From Bacteroidota bacterium (GTDB lineage Bacteria; Bacteroidota; Bacteroidia; Chitinophagales; JADIYW01), in NCBI GenBank assembly GCA_016705125.1, contig JADIYW010000002.1, forward strand, positions 1-64,000: a stretch of 64,000 bases of DNA, written 5' to 3'. The translations under genes were made by a program, and so were the position numbers. Shown here piece after piece: positions 27,668 to 37,010 of this stretch; the first letter of the stretch is position 1; each line of letters begins with the position of its first letter. Under the pieces are notes generated by a model. The model was not told where the DNA came from, did not search any database, and was given only the letters and a program-made list of their open reading frames with translations.

Positions 27668-28270
27668 CTATTCAACCAAAAGCTTCAATTTTGTGAGCAT
27701 AGAAAAAGGTGCATCTACGGCTGCAGTATTTGCCATTCCATCCGACACATTACCACCAGGACTGCTATATGCTTGGTGCGTTACCTTTACATTGCCGCCA
27801 GTTTGGGGTTCAAACTTCCAATAACCTTTCATTTTTGGTACGCGCACAAATCCTTCCTTCTTAGGCAATAAATCTGCCGCACCTTCAATATTGATGGTTA
27901 CCGCACCTTTGGCATCTGGTGCCCCAATAGTATAATGGGTAATTGCATCTCTGTCCGTTACAAATGCTATTGAAATAACCATATATGTGAAAAAATCATT
28001 GTCTGTTATTTTCTTTACCATTTTAACAGAACCAACTTTGGCCTTATAGAGAAATTTGTCATGGTTTGCTTCATTTTTAAATACCTTCACTAGCTTATCT
28101 ACACTAGTCTTGTACAAAACAGCTCCTTTATATTCTTTTAGCTTTGAATCAGGCATTTTTCTAGTATAAACGGTAATTCCTTTTTCATTTTTCTCCAATT
28201 TCCAATCTTCTTGACTCATAGCAGTAAAGCTAATTAGTAAAAACGACAATAAAACAAATCTAAATTTCAT
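27668..28270 (-). CDS. Exported START-domain protein
   Basis: 200 residues with a signal peptide 1-19 (ending SMAMS-like SFTAMSQ) and a START-type lipid-binding fold: WKLEKNEKGITVYTRKMPDSKLKEYKGAV, FLYKAKVGSVKMVKK, DRDAITHYTI, VRVPKMKGYWKFEPQTGGNVKVTHQAYSSPGG. It probably binds a hydrophobic ligand in the periplasm. No operon partner. Confidence 0.82.
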   Translation of the reverse strand: MKFRFVLLSFLLISFTAMSQEDWKLEKNEKGITVYTRKMPDSKLKEYKGAVLYKTSVDKLVKVFKNEANHDKFLYKAKVGSVKMVKKITDNDFFTYMVISIAFVTDRDAITHYTIGAPDAKGAVTINIEGAADLLPKKEGFVRVPKMKGYWKFEPQTGGNVKVTHQAYSSPGGNVSDGMANTAAVDAPFSMLTKLKLLVE

Positions 28271-28367
28271 AATTTTTTTTTAAAAGATATTATTCAAATA
28301 CTTTGCCAAAGCTATTTTTAAAAATGTAATTTTTTCTTAAATAATTAAATCTAATCCTATTTTGATT

Positions 28368-28375
28368 TATCTTTG
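28368..28375 (+). promoter_or_regulatory. Predicted -7 element of the PDZ-T9SS gene
   Basis: TATCTTTG matches TAnnTTTG, 20 bases before the ATG at 28395. No TTTG at the proper upstream distance is seen. Confidence 0.35.
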
Positions 28376-28394
28376 ATTCAATAAATACAAAAAC

Positions 28395-29357
28395 ATGGGC
28401 AAAATTAATACTTTTTTTATAATAATACTCATCACCTTTATTAGCTTTTTCAATGTAGCAAATGCCTCCGAACCTGGCTATTTAGGCGTTTCTATACGAG
28501 ATTTTACTCAAACAATTGACAATGAATCACTAACGGGAGTTCAACTTTTAAATATATTTGATGATGGTGCCGTAAAAAATTCTAAATTACTTGAAAATGA
28601 CATTATCACCAAAATAAATGGAATTACTGTAGCTAATTCTAAAACGATTACTACCACTTTAGAACAATTGTATTGGGGCGATGAAGTAGAATTAACTTAT
28701 TGGAGAAATGGTTCCTATTATAACGAAAAAATTATTTTGGGTGCTAAGAAAGTGGTTCGAACCTACAATGTATCAAAAATCATAAAATCGGAAGAGGAAG
28801 TTTGGTTCTTTAAAGACGATAATACTGAAATTAAATTAAATGAAGAGGGAAATCCTACTTCAATTTCAAAATTAGAGGGTGGTCAGCTTATAGAAACACT
28901 CGAATTGACCGAAGGAAATACGAATGAGCAACTTCCTCAGGTCTTTTTTGATTTAAATGACAAAATGCAAGCCATTAATATAATTAAAAGAAGACAAGAC
29001 GAAAAGGGGACTTCTTCTATTAATGAGGTCATTTTTATAAAAACAGTAACTACACCACTTGCCACTGCTAATCCCATAAACAATTCACTGGAATTGGAGG
29101 CTGAAAAATTTCTTGTTTCTCCAAATCCATCAATTGATGGTATTTTTAATTTGAATTTTATATTGAAAGAAAAAATGCCTGCGAAAATTTTAATATTTGA
29201 CATTTCAGGCAAACAAGTTTATTTTAACGATTTAGAAGATTTTGATGGAACTTTCAACGAAAAAATTGATTTAGGGAAAAATCTTGCCAAAGGAACTTAT
29301 CTTATTCAAGTGCAACAGAATGGTAAAAAGAGAAATGAAAAATTAATCCTTCAATAA
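28395..29357 (+). CDS. Secreted PDZ-domain protein with T9SS sorting tail
   Basis: 320 residues. Signal peptide about 1-24. The PDZ domain is about 27-118 (GYLGVSIRD...GVQLLNIFDDGAVKNSKLLENDIITKINGITV...YWGDEVELTYWRNG). A linker follows, then a type A sorting domain about 238-320 (FLVSPNPSIDG, ILIFDISGKQVY, LAKGTYLIQVQQNGK). There is no protease domain, so it is a binding-only PDZ protein on the surface. It ends four bases from the convergent metallophosphoesterase. Confidence 0.83.
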   Translation: MGKINTFFIIILITFISFFNVANASEPGYLGVSIRDFTQTIDNESLTGVQLLNIFDDGAVKNSKLLENDIITKINGITVANSKTITTTLEQLYWGDEVELTYWRNGSYYNEKIILGAKKVVRTYNVSKIIKSEEEVWFFKDDNTEIKLNEEGNPTSISKLEGGQLIETLELTEGNTNEQLPQVFFDLNDKMQAINIIKRRQDEKGTSSINEVIFIKTVTTPLATANPINNSLELEAEKFLVSPNPSIDGIFNLNFILKEKMPAKILIFDISGKQVYFNDLEDFDGTFNEKIDLGKNLAKGTYLIQVQQNGKKRNEKLILQ

Positions 29358-29360
29358 AAA

Positions 29361-30734
29361 TTACAAATTAGCTACTTTCTTCTTTTTCTGTTGCCCAGTT
29401 TTGGTATATTTAATTATTGTAAATTCGTCCCCAATAGAGCCATCCCCTTTTAAATATTTTGTTACCAACTTTTCTCCATTAAAATCTAATATCACTGACC
29501 CCAGCGAAGTCGAACCTGCAGCTTCTACTGCCATTATTGGATGCCCAAACCTAGGCGTATCATACGGTCGGCCACCCACACCGCAGTTGAGATAGATTGT
29601 TCCTTTGTTTGCATTTTTTCCGTTAGCAAATTTAACGTATGGCAAATCGCCCTTTGAGGTATTCCCAAACGAACTGCTTATAATATGTTTTTTAGCATCA
29701 AAAGTATTTGAATGTCCATAATGACCTTTTATCAAAAAACTACGCTCATATACGTGCGTATGCCCACAAAGTACTAAATCTACTCCATATTCCTCTAAAA
29801 TAGGTACAAATCGCTTGCGCATCGCTTTTGTAAATATTTCCCAAAAAGTATCCGAATCATGCGACCCTTTAGAATACGGCGGCCTATGAAAATAAACAAT
29901 GGTAAACAATTGATGATTATTTTTAAGGTCATTAATTAGCCAATCTTTCATTGCTGTATTACCGAAAATATTATACGCCCATACTTCCGAATTTAATGAA
30001 ATAAAATGTGCGTTTCCATAATTATATGAATAATACAACTCCGTTCCCGAGGCAACACCACCAGCTTCTCCTTTTTGGTAAACATCAAATAACTTAAAAT
30101 AAGGACCTTTATGTTTTTTTGGTCCTCCCCACCTACTCACACTTCCATAATCATGATTACCCGGACAAGGCATAAATGGTAAAAACTTCATTATAGAATC
30201 ATACCCATAGAAGGAACTAAATACTTTTTCTTGGTACTCAATTTCTTTTCCTGTATTATATGCATTATCGCCAAGCCAAATCCAAAAATTGGTTGGATTA
30301 TCTTTATTATAAGCCTCAAACGATAACCTAACAGCCCTTTGTTGTTCGGTAGCTTTGCCAAAATCACCTAAACACCAAACCCTGAACGGAATTGGTTTAG
30401 CCTCCAATGGCAAGGTTGTAAAATAACCCTCTCCTTGCTTGTTGGGCAAAACTTTCCCATTTTCCATTTGGGCGTAATAGTATTTCGTATTTGGTTCCAA
30501 ACCCACAAATTCAACTTTATGGTACATTTTTTTTGAACTAAATGTATAAATCGAATCCCATTTGTTGGGTTCTTTTCCTAAAGCGATTATTGATTCAGTT
30601 GGCAAATCAGTTTTCCACAATACCCTTATACTTGTTCTAGTGGGACATTGTAAATAAGGGCCAAAAGCATTTATACAATAAGAAAAAGAAACAATAGAAA
30701 ACAATAGAAAAAATAAAATTGATTTTTTAGACAT
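29361..30734 (-). CDS. Secreted purple acid phosphatase-like metallophosphoesterase
   Basis: 457 residues. Signal peptide about 1-22. The N-terminal fibronectin-III-like domain (GPYLQCPTRTSIRVLWKT...EFVGLEPNTKYYYA) is about 25-110. The catalytic domain has the five metal motifs: LGDFGKATE, WLGDNAYNTG, CPGNHDYG, VYFHRPPYS, and CGHTHVYERS. This is the purple acid phosphatase layout and acts on extracytoplasmic phosphate esters. No sorting domain is seen, so it is probably periplasmic or a Sec-exported surface enzyme. The C-terminus is Lys-rich (TGQQKKKKVANL). Confidence 0.87.
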   Translation of the reverse strand: MSKKSILFFLLFSIVSFSYCINAFGPYLQCPTRTSIRVLWKTDLPTESIIALGKEPNKWDSIYTFSSKKMYHKVEFVGLEPNTKYYYAQMENGKVLPNKQGEGYFTTLPLEAKPIPFRVWCLGDFGKATEQQRAVRLSFEAYNKDNPTNFWIWLGDNAYNTGKEIEYQEKVFSSFYGYDSIMKFLPFMPCPGNHDYGSVSRWGGPKKHKGPYFKLFDVYQKGEAGGVASGTELYYSYNYGNAHFISLNSEVWAYNIFGNTAMKDWLINDLKNNHQLFTIVYFHRPPYSKGSHDSDTFWEIFTKAMRKRFVPILEEYGVDLVLCGHTHVYERSFLIKGHYGHSNTFDAKKHIISSSFGNTSKGDLPYVKFANGKNANKGTIYLNCGVGGRPYDTPRFGHPIMAVEAAGSTSLGSVILDFNGEKLVTKYLKGDGSIGDEFTIIKYTKTGQQKKKKVANL

Positions 30735-30860
30735 GCAATATTTTTAAAGCACTAAGATGCTAATTAATTTTGAACTTAAGGAACGAAGGTTTTTAAAAAA
30801 ATAAAAAAAAAGAATACAATAAAAATAAATTCTCTAATTTTAGCCCAAACCAAACAATTA

Positions 30861-32120
30861 ATGAAAGAAACGACAACAAAAAGTGTAACATTGCTCATTA
30901 TAGTAGCCGCTTTAGGCTATTTTGTTGACATTTATGACTTAGTACTTTTTAATATCGTAAAAAAACAAAGTCTTGAAGCACTAGGATATACAGGAAAAAC
31001 CATGGAAATGCATGGCATTACACTCTTTAACTGGCAAATGACCGGTATGCTTGTGGGCGGCATTTTATGGGGAATTATCGGCGACAAAAAAGGTCGAGTA
31101 ACCATTTTATTTGGTTCCATTTTATTATACTCTCTAGCAAATATTGGAAATGCCTTCGTAACAGACATCAAAGGGTATAGCATTTTAAGGTTTCTGGCTG
31201 GGTTGGGCTTAGCAGGTGAATTAGGCGCAGGCATTACTTTGGTATCCGAAACGATGTCGAAAGAAAAAAGAGGAATAGGCACCATGATTATAGCAACTGT
31301 TGGGACTTTAGGTGCTGTAGTTGCATTTTTGGTTGGCGAAAAGGGACATATAATAAACGATTTATTAGGATTGAATTATCAGAATTGGCAAATTGCATAC
31401 CTCATTGGAGGTTCATTAGGGCTCATTTTATTGTTTATGAGAGCTGGTGCTTTTGAGTCTGGAATGTTTAAAGAGGCACTTAATAATTCTGGCATAAAAA
31501 AAGGCAATTTAATGCTTATTTTCAAAAGTGGAAAAAATATTAAAAAATACTTGTTTTCAATAGCTATTGGCTTGCCTATTTGGTGTGTAATTGGCATTTT
31601 GATTTCTTTAGCTAATCAATTTGGAGAGGCAACTCTGGTAACCACCCCAGTTACTGTAGCCAAAGCAATTTTTTATGCCTATATTGGTTTGTCATTAGGC
31701 GATTTTGTAAGTGGTACTTTAAGTCAAATATTTAAAAGCAGAAAAAAAGTAATTCTTGGCTATCTTCTTTTCTTATTATCACTTGTTTTGGTGTTTTTGT
31801 ATTTGAAAAATCAAAGTCAAGTATATTTCTATATTATGTGCTTTTTAATCGGATTTGGCAGTGGATATTGGGCATTATTTGTTACCAATGCTGCCGAACA
31901 ATTTGGCACCAATATTCGTTCGACAGTAGCAAACACGGTACCCAATTTTGTTCGAGGTGCTGTAGTGCCTATAACTCTTTTCTATAAAGCACTTTTACCT
32001 TCTATGGCTATTATAAACAGTGCGCTTATTGTTTCATTGGTTTGTTTTGGCTTAGCCATTTTATCTACAATTTTGATGGAAGAAACTTTTGGAAAAGATT
32101 TAGATTATTTAGAGGCTTAA
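30861..32120 (+). CDS. MFS transporter
   Basis: 419 residues with about twelve membrane helices. The MFS signature between helices 2 and 3 is WGIIGDKKGRVTILFGS (about 72-88), and YFVDIYDLVLFNIVKKQ lies in helix 1, like the sialate/metabolite-proton symporter group. RFLAGLGLAGELGAGITLVSE follows in helices 4-5. The substrate is not evident. It is followed after one base by the PaiB-like gene. Confidence 0.85.
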   Translation: MKETTTKSVTLLIIVAALGYFVDIYDLVLFNIVKKQSLEALGYTGKTMEMHGITLFNWQMTGMLVGGILWGIIGDKKGRVTILFGSILLYSLANIGNAFVTDIKGYSILRFLAGLGLAGELGAGITLVSETMSKEKRGIGTMIIATVGTLGAVVAFLVGEKGHIINDLLGLNYQNWQIAYLIGGSLGLILLFMRAGAFESGMFKEALNNSGIKKGNLMLIFKSGKNIKKYLFSIAIGLPIWCVIGILISLANQFGEATLVTTPVTVAKAIFYAYIGLSLGDFVSGTLSQIFKSRKKVILGYLLFLLSLVLVFLYLKNQSQVYFYIMCFLIGFGSGYWALFVTNAAEQFGTNIRSTVANTVPNFVRGAVVPITLFYKALLPSMAIINSALIVSLVCFGLAILSTILMEETFGKDLDYLEA

Positions 32121-32121
32121 T

Positions 32122-32739
32122 ATGTATATACCAAAACACTTTGCAATGACCGATTTTAATAAGGCAATAGACTTTATTAAAACCTATAATTTTGGAATAT
32201 TAGTTAGTCAATTTGACAATAAGCCTGTAGCTACGCATTTACCCTTTTTATTGGAAAAAAGAGCCGAAAAATGGTTTTTAGTAACACATTTAGCAAAAGC
32301 TAATCCTCAAAAAATAAACCTAGAGGAACAAACTATTTTAGCCATTTTTTCCGAACCACATGCGTATATTTCGCCTAGTTTGTATAGCGAAAAACAAAAT
32401 GTGCCTACATGGAATTATGTATCTGTGCATTGTTATGGAAAATCGAAACTGATTGCAAGTGAAATGGGCAAAATTGAATTGCTGGAAAACCTAATAAAAT
32501 TGATGGATCCAAATTATATCACACAATGGGCTACTCTTCCAGAAAGGTATAAAAAAGCATTATTGGATGACATGATCGGTATTGAAATAGAAATTACTCA
32601 TTTTGATGCAAAAGAAAAATTAAGTCAAAATAAACCAGAAATAGATCAACAAAAAATAATAGAACACCTTTCAAATAGTGGCGATACCATTAAACAGGAT
32701 TTGGCGAAAAAGATGAAGGAAATGAATGAAAATAAATAG
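32122..32739 (+). CDS. PaiB-like FMN-binding protein (FMN-binding negative transcriptional regulator family)
   Basis: 205 residues of the PaiB family: MYIPKHFAMTDF at the N-terminus, ATHLPFLLE, HLAKANPQ (about 55), FSEPHAYISPSLY (about 76) and VPTWNYVSVHCYGK (about 96), with a GIEIEITHFDAKEKLSQNK C-terminal core. The family binds flavin in a split-barrel fold and is annotated as a regulator on the basis of B. subtilis PaiB. Co-transcription with the MFS gene is likely (one-base gap). Confidence 0.87.
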   Translation: MYIPKHFAMTDFNKAIDFIKTYNFGILVSQFDNKPVATHLPFLLEKRAEKWFLVTHLAKANPQKINLEEQTILAIFSEPHAYISPSLYSEKQNVPTWNYVSVHCYGKSKLIASEMGKIELLENLIKLMDPNYITQWATLPERYKKALLDDMIGIEIEITHFDAKEKLSQNKPEIDQQKIIEHLSNSGDTIKQDLAKKMKEMNENK

Positions 32740-32772
32740 AAAAAGGAAACCATTTCTAAAACAAAAAATTAC

Positions 32773-33660
32773 ATGACAAAAGTATTAACAACAGACAATT
32801 TATCTAAAAAATATGGACTCCTAAAGGTACTGAATGGCGTTTCATTAAGTGTGGAAAAGGGTTCCATTTTTGGCATTCTTGGCCCAAATGGAAGTGGAAA
32901 AACAACCACACTAAGTATTTTATTAGATGTAATCCCACAAGAATCTGGCTCGTTTCAATGGTTTGAAGAAGCACCCAATTACCAAAATAGAAAAAGAATT
33001 GGCGCTTTGCTCGAAACACCAAATTTTTATCCTTATTTATCAGCTGAAAAAAACTTGCAAATAGCTGCCCAAATTAAGGGAATTCCGTATACCGAAATTG
33101 AAGGCGTACTAAAAACAGTCGGTCTTTTTGAAAGAAAAAATGATCATTTTGAAACTTTTTCTCTTGGCATGAAACAACGTTTGGCTATTGCCTCTGCCCT
33201 TTTGGGTAATCCTGAAGTGCTACTACTCGATGAGCCTACCAATGGCCTCGACCCACAAGGCATTGCCGAAATCCGAAATTTGATCCAATCTGTTGCTGAA
33301 AAAGGGTTAACTATTATATTGGCTAGCCACATGCTGGATGAAGTAGAAAAAGTATGTTCGCATGTAGCAATAATAAAAAAAGGCGTTTTGCTCGTTCAAG
33401 GAAAAGTAGATGAAATACTTAGTCAGGAGCCAATGGTGGAATTAAAAGCAGAAAACATGGATGCGCTTTTAGTGGCTTTAAAGGAAAATCCTTTATTCAT
33501 TGAAATAAAAAAAGAATTGGACAAATATGTTGTAAAACTCTCAAAATCGATTTCGAATGCCGAAATCAATCAATACCTTTTCAACAAAGGTATTCCGCTT
33601 ACCCACCTTGCATCAAGGAAGAAAAATCTCGAAAAACAATTTTTAGAATTAACCAATTAA
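32773..33660 (+). CDS. ABC transporter ATP-binding protein
   Basis: 295 residues of the CcmA/NatA-like class. Walker A GPNGSGKTT (about 37-45), Q-loop region LLETPNFYPYLS, signature FSLGMKQRLAIA (about 131), Walker B VLLLDEPTNGLDPQG, and the H-loop ASHMLDEVEKVC. A C-terminal extension (about 220-295) is typical of bacitracin/lantibiotic-type exporters. It pairs with the permease two bases downstream. Confidence 0.92.
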   Translation: MTKVLTTDNLSKKYGLLKVLNGVSLSVEKGSIFGILGPNGSGKTTTLSILLDVIPQESGSFQWFEEAPNYQNRKRIGALLETPNFYPYLSAEKNLQIAAQIKGIPYTEIEGVLKTVGLFERKNDHFETFSLGMKQRLAIASALLGNPEVLLLDEPTNGLDPQGIAEIRNLIQSVAEKGLTIILASHMLDEVEKVCSHVAIIKKGVLLVQGKVDEILSQEPMVELKAENMDALLVALKENPLFIEIKKELDKYVVKLSKSISNAEINQYLFNKGIPLTHLASRKKNLEKQFLELTN

Positions 33661-33662
33661 TC

Positions 33663-34463
33663 ATGATCAGACTTTTTAAAATAGAATACCTAAAATTGTT
33701 TTACAGTAAAACTTTTTGGGTCATCATCACTTTATATACAGGATTAACATGGCCAGTTGCCTTAATTATTGACAAAACATCAAAATCATTTACTTTTGGT
33801 GATGGTGGAGAACAAAATGGCCCAAATTTGGAATCATTGGGCTTTTCTGTTTTTAATTTCCCCGACATTTGGATGAACCTAGCGTATATGCTAAGTTTTT
33901 TCAAAATTTTATTAGCGGTTATTATCGTTATTCATGTAAGTAATGAGTATGCATTTAGGACATTAAGGCAGAACATCATTGACGGAATGAGCAAAATAGA
34001 AATTATTGTAGCAAAAGAATTGGTGATTATCATAATGGCCATTTTTTCTACACTAATGTTATTAGCGCTCGCTTTGGTATTTGGCAAAAACCCAAATAAT
34101 AAAAGTCTTTTCGATGGTATAGAGATCGTATTTTCGAATTTCCTATCTGTTTTACTTTACTTAAATTTTGCTTACCTTTTAACTACAATACTCAAAAAAT
34201 CTGGATTGGTAATAGGTATTTTATTGTTGTATAGTTTTGTAATTGAAAATTTAATTGCCTTCAAACTACCAGAAAATATTGCAGGATTTTTACCTATCCA
34301 TTTAATCAATAATATGGTACCCAACCCAATGAGTAAATTAATGGGAAGTGAAATAAGTACAGATTTGTCAATTGCAAATATTGCGGTTAGTTTGGTTTAT
34401 ATCTCTCTTTTTCTTGGTTCTATTTACTTATTGTTAAAAAGAGGGAATGCTGGTAAACAATAA
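33663..34463 (+). CDS. ABC transporter permease
   Basis: 266 residues with six helices, ABC-2 type: MIRLFKIEYLKLFYSKTFWVIITLYTG at the start, VIHVSNEYAFRTLRQNIIDGMSKIEI (about 90-115) as the coupling segment, and a last helix ending in LLLKRGNAG. With the preceding ATPase it forms an exporter. Bacteroidota homologues are annotated only as ABC permease subunits. The substrate is unknown. Confidence 0.87.
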   Translation: MIRLFKIEYLKLFYSKTFWVIITLYTGLTWPVALIIDKTSKSFTFGDGGEQNGPNLESLGFSVFNFPDIWMNLAYMLSFFKILLAVIIVIHVSNEYAFRTLRQNIIDGMSKIEIIVAKELVIIIMAIFSTLMLLALALVFGKNPNNKSLFDGIEIVFSNFLSVLLYLNFAYLLTTILKKSGLVIGILLLYSFVIENLIAFKLPENIAGFLPIHLINNMVPNPMSKLMGSEISTDLSIANIAVSLVYISLFLGSIYLLLKRGNAGKQ

Positions 34464-34467
34464 GACT

Positions 34468-34965
34468 ATGAAATATGTAATTTATTTCCTTTTACTATTT
34501 TTTTGTAATTGCAAAAAAAAAGTCTCATCTGAACGAACCTTAAAGGCGATTTCATTCTTTAATTTAAAACAAAATACATTGATTGAAAATGAACCGTTTC
34601 GCTTAATTCTTTGCAGTAGTGTAGGTGCAAAAAAAGCAGATAGTGACCATTTAATTCAATTTATTGCAATAAAACTAAATACAAAAGATACTATTAACAT
34701 TTTAGGACATTGCGAAGAAGAGTTAATAAAAGAAGATGGAGATCATATTTTTTACTTTATTCCTTATCAAAATGCGAATGAAATAATTGAAAAAGCAAGG
34801 AAAGAATTCAAAAACATTGATAATTTGCAAGATTTAACATCAATAGATAAAGAGACTGGGGAAATAAAAATTGAAACGACTATGGTTATTTGTGACCCAA
34901 AATTAGAAATGATGACAAACAACAATTACCCTACCGTAATTGGGGATATATTTAGAAAGAAATAA
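34468..34965 (+). CDS. Small lipoprotein of unknown function
   Basis: About 165 residues from the ATG at 34468; the open frame starts at a TTG at 34447 inside the permease, but the signal peptide starts at MKYVIYFLLL. The lipobox-like FCNC lies at about residues 11-14. The rest is mixed alpha/beta in appearance with no recognised family. It starts five bases after the ABC permease stop, so it is probably part of that operon. Confidence 0.65.
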   Translation: MKYVIYFLLLFFCNCKKKVSSERTLKAISFFNLKQNTLIENEPFRLILCSSVGAKKADSDHLIQFIAIKLNTKDTINILGHCEEELIKEDGDHIFYFIPYQNANEIIEKARKEFKNIDNLQDLTSIDKETGEIKIETTMVICDPKLEMMTNNNYPTVIGDIFRKK

Positions 34966-35081
34966 ATAACCAAATTACCGTTCATAAACATAATAATTGC
35001 TTTTTAAATAAATAAAAATTTTTGCAAAAAGTAAATTAGTTTTATTAATCTTATTTGTTTAAACAACTAGAACAAAATTAA

Positions 35082-35118
35082 AAAATAAATCTAATTTCGT
35101 AATTAGAAGATTTATTTT
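35082..35118. promoter_or_regulatory. Inverted repeat upstream of the PIN toxin-antitoxin pair
   Basis: AAAATAAATCTAATT pairs with AATTAGAAGATTTATTTT across a four-base loop and a three-base bulge. A smaller AATTGT...ACAATT repeat lies at 35132-35153. Both sit within 95 bases of the antitoxin ATG (35174) and could be operator sites for autoregulation, or the first could be a terminator of the upstream operon. Confidence 0.4.
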
Positions 35119-35173
35119 AAAAAAAAGAGTAAATTGTTTTGAAAAAGACAATTAATCAATAAAAAAATAGTTT

Positions 35174-35389
35174 ATGGAGAATACTATGCTCATACAATTA
35201 ACCAACCAAAAAGCCATAGGACTATTGCACGAGTTGGAAGAATTACAATTAATAAAAGTACTAAAAGAAAACATTGCTCCTACAAACATAAAGCTCTCTG
35301 AAAAATATAGGGGGGTATTTACAAAAAAAGATGCCAAAAGTTTTAACGAACATACCCAACAAATGCGTAAAGAATGGGACAATATTTAA
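35174..35389 (+). CDS. Antitoxin of a PIN-domain toxin pair
   Basis: 71 residues, helical at the N-terminus (KAIGLLHELEELQLIKVLKE) with the C-terminal toxin-wrapping part SEKYRGVFTKKDAKSFNEHTQQMRKEWDNI. Small proteins with this KY.GVF...DA..F..H...MR.EW tail precede VapC-type toxins in Bacteroidota. It overlaps the toxin by 16 bases, so expression is coupled. No ribbon-helix-helix motif is obvious. Confidence 0.75.
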   Translation: MENTMLIQLTNQKAIGLLHELEELQLIKVLKENIAPTNIKLSEKYRGVFTKKDAKSFNEHTQQMRKEWDNI

Positions 35390-35757
35390 TTGACACAAAT
35401 GCAATTTCGAATTTCTTTTCAAGTATTTTTAGTGAAAAAGGGATGAATTTCATGGCAGATGTTTTAGATCAAACACCAATTATTTCTGTTATTACGGAAA
35501 TTGAAGCATTGTCTTGGATTAATTCTAAAAAAAGTAAAGAGCAAATTTTAAAAGCATTTGTGCAAGATGCTACTATTTTAGGTCTAACGCCAGCCGTGGT
35601 TGAAAAATGTGTGAGCATTAGGAGAAGCCGAAAAATAAAAACACCTGACGCTATAATTGCTGCAACTGCTATTGTTCACGAACTTACACTTATTACAAGC
35701 GATAGCGATTTTGATAATATTGAGGGATTAAATGTTATTGATCCTTTTAATTTATAA
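35374..35757 (+). CDS. PIN-domain (VapC-like) ribonuclease toxin
   Basis: 127 residues with the acidic PIN residues: Asp7 in YLIDTNAISNF, Glu in VITEIEALSW (about 44), Asp in KTPDAIIAATAI (about 90) and Asp in TSDSDFD (about 110). This Mg-dependent RNase fold acts on tRNA or rRNA in characterised VapC toxins; the target here is unknown. Paired with the 71-residue antitoxin immediately upstream. Confidence 0.87.
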   Translation: MGQYLIDTNAISNFFSSIFSEKGMNFMADVLDQTPIISVITEIEALSWINSKKSKEQILKAFVQDATILGLTPAVVEKCVSIRRSRKIKTPDAIIAATAIVHELTLITSDSDFDNIEGLNVIDPFNL

Positions 35758-35768
35758 AAAACAAAAAA

Positions 35769-37004
35769 ATGGATTTTAACCATAGCGAACAAACCAAATA
35801 CTTTTTAAAAAAAGTAAAGAAATTTATAGAAGAAAAAATAAAACCTATTGAGGTGGATTATTTTAACGAAATTCATAATCGAAATAATGGTGGAGATTGG
35901 AAAAAATGGAAAATTAATCCAATTATTGAAACCCTAAAAAACGAAGCAAAAGCGGAAGGTTTATGGAATTTATTTTTACCCGACAATACCGAAGGACAAG
36001 GATTAAACACCCTTGAATATGCAAGTTTGGCCGAGGAAATGGGTAAAAGTTTTTTAGCGCCCGAAATATTTAACTGCAATGCCCCAGACACCGGAAACAT
36101 GGAAGTATTGAGTAAATATGGAACTCCTGAACAAAAAGAAAAATGGTTGAAACCCTTACTAAATGGTGAAATACGATCTGCATTTTGTATGACAGAACCT
36201 AATGTAGCCTCCTCTGATGCCACTAATATGCAAGCCACTGCGATTGTAGATGGTGACGAAATAGTATTAAATGGAACGAAATGGTGGAGCTCGGGCATTG
36301 GCCACCCTAATTGTAAAATAATCATTTTCATGGGATTGAGCGACCCCACAGCAAATAGGCACGCACAACATAGCATGGTTTTGGTTCCTATAGAAACCGA
36401 AGGCGTCAAAATTGAAAGAATGTTGCCCATTTACAATGAATATGACGAACCTTTTGGACATGGAGAAATCTCTTTTACAAATGTAAGGGTTCCAATAACG
36501 AATATGATAATGGCTGTGGGTGCTGGTTTTGCGATTGCTCAAGGCAGGTTAGGGCCAGGTCGAATTCATCATTGCATGCGCTGTATTGGTGCTGCCGAAA
36601 TTGTTTTAAAAATGTTGATTGAAAGAGGTCTTTCAAGAGTTGCATTTGGGAAACCAATTTTAAATTTGGGCGCAAATAGAGAAAAAATTGCGGATTTTAG
36701 AATTGCCATCGATCAGGCTAGATTATTGACTTTGTTTGCCGCTTGGAAAATTGACACAGTAGGTGCAATGGGCGCAATGACTGAAATATCTTCCATAAAA
36801 GTGGTAGCTCCAAATGTATTGCAAATGATTGTGGATGAAGCAATACAAATACACGGAGCAGCTGGAGTATCCCACGATTTTCCGTTTACAGGCTTTTTCT
36901 TAATGGCTCGAATGATCAGGATAGCCGATGGACCTGATGCAGTGCATAGAGGTTTAATTGCAAGAATGGAATTGCTGAAATACAATACTGGAAACTCTAA
37001 ATAA
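35769..37004 (+). CDS. Acyl-CoA dehydrogenase family protein
   Basis: 411 residues of the ACAD fold: EGLWNLFLPDNTEGQGLNTLEYA, FCMTEPNVASSDATNMQATA (FAD-binding, about 140-158), LNGTKWWSSGIGHP, GPGRIHHCMRCIGAAE, LSRVAFGKPI, AIQIHGAAGVSHDFP and GPDAVHRGLIAR. It resembles the ACAD10/ACAD11 group. It is followed by a phosphotransferase (APH) gene, as in the fused human ACAD10/11, which processes 4-hydroxy fatty acids by phosphorylation. This operon probably does the same with separate subunits; the substrate is inference. Confidence 0.9.
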   Translation: MDFNHSEQTKYFLKKVKKFIEEKIKPIEVDYFNEIHNRNNGGDWKKWKINPIIETLKNEAKAEGLWNLFLPDNTEGQGLNTLEYASLAEEMGKSFLAPEIFNCNAPDTGNMEVLSKYGTPEQKEKWLKPLLNGEIRSAFCMTEPNVASSDATNMQATAIVDGDEIVLNGTKWWSSGIGHPNCKIIIFMGLSDPTANRHAQHSMVLVPIETEGVKIERMLPIYNEYDEPFGHGEISFTNVRVPITNMIMAVGAGFAIAQGRLGPGRIHHCMRCIGAAEIVLKMLIERGLSRVAFGKPILNLGANREKIADFRIAIDQARLLTLFAAWKIDTVGAMGAMTEISSIKVVAPNVLQMIVDEAIQIHGAAGVSHDFPFTGFFLMARMIRIADGPDAVHRGLIARMELLKYNTGNSK

Positions 37005-37010
37005 TTAATA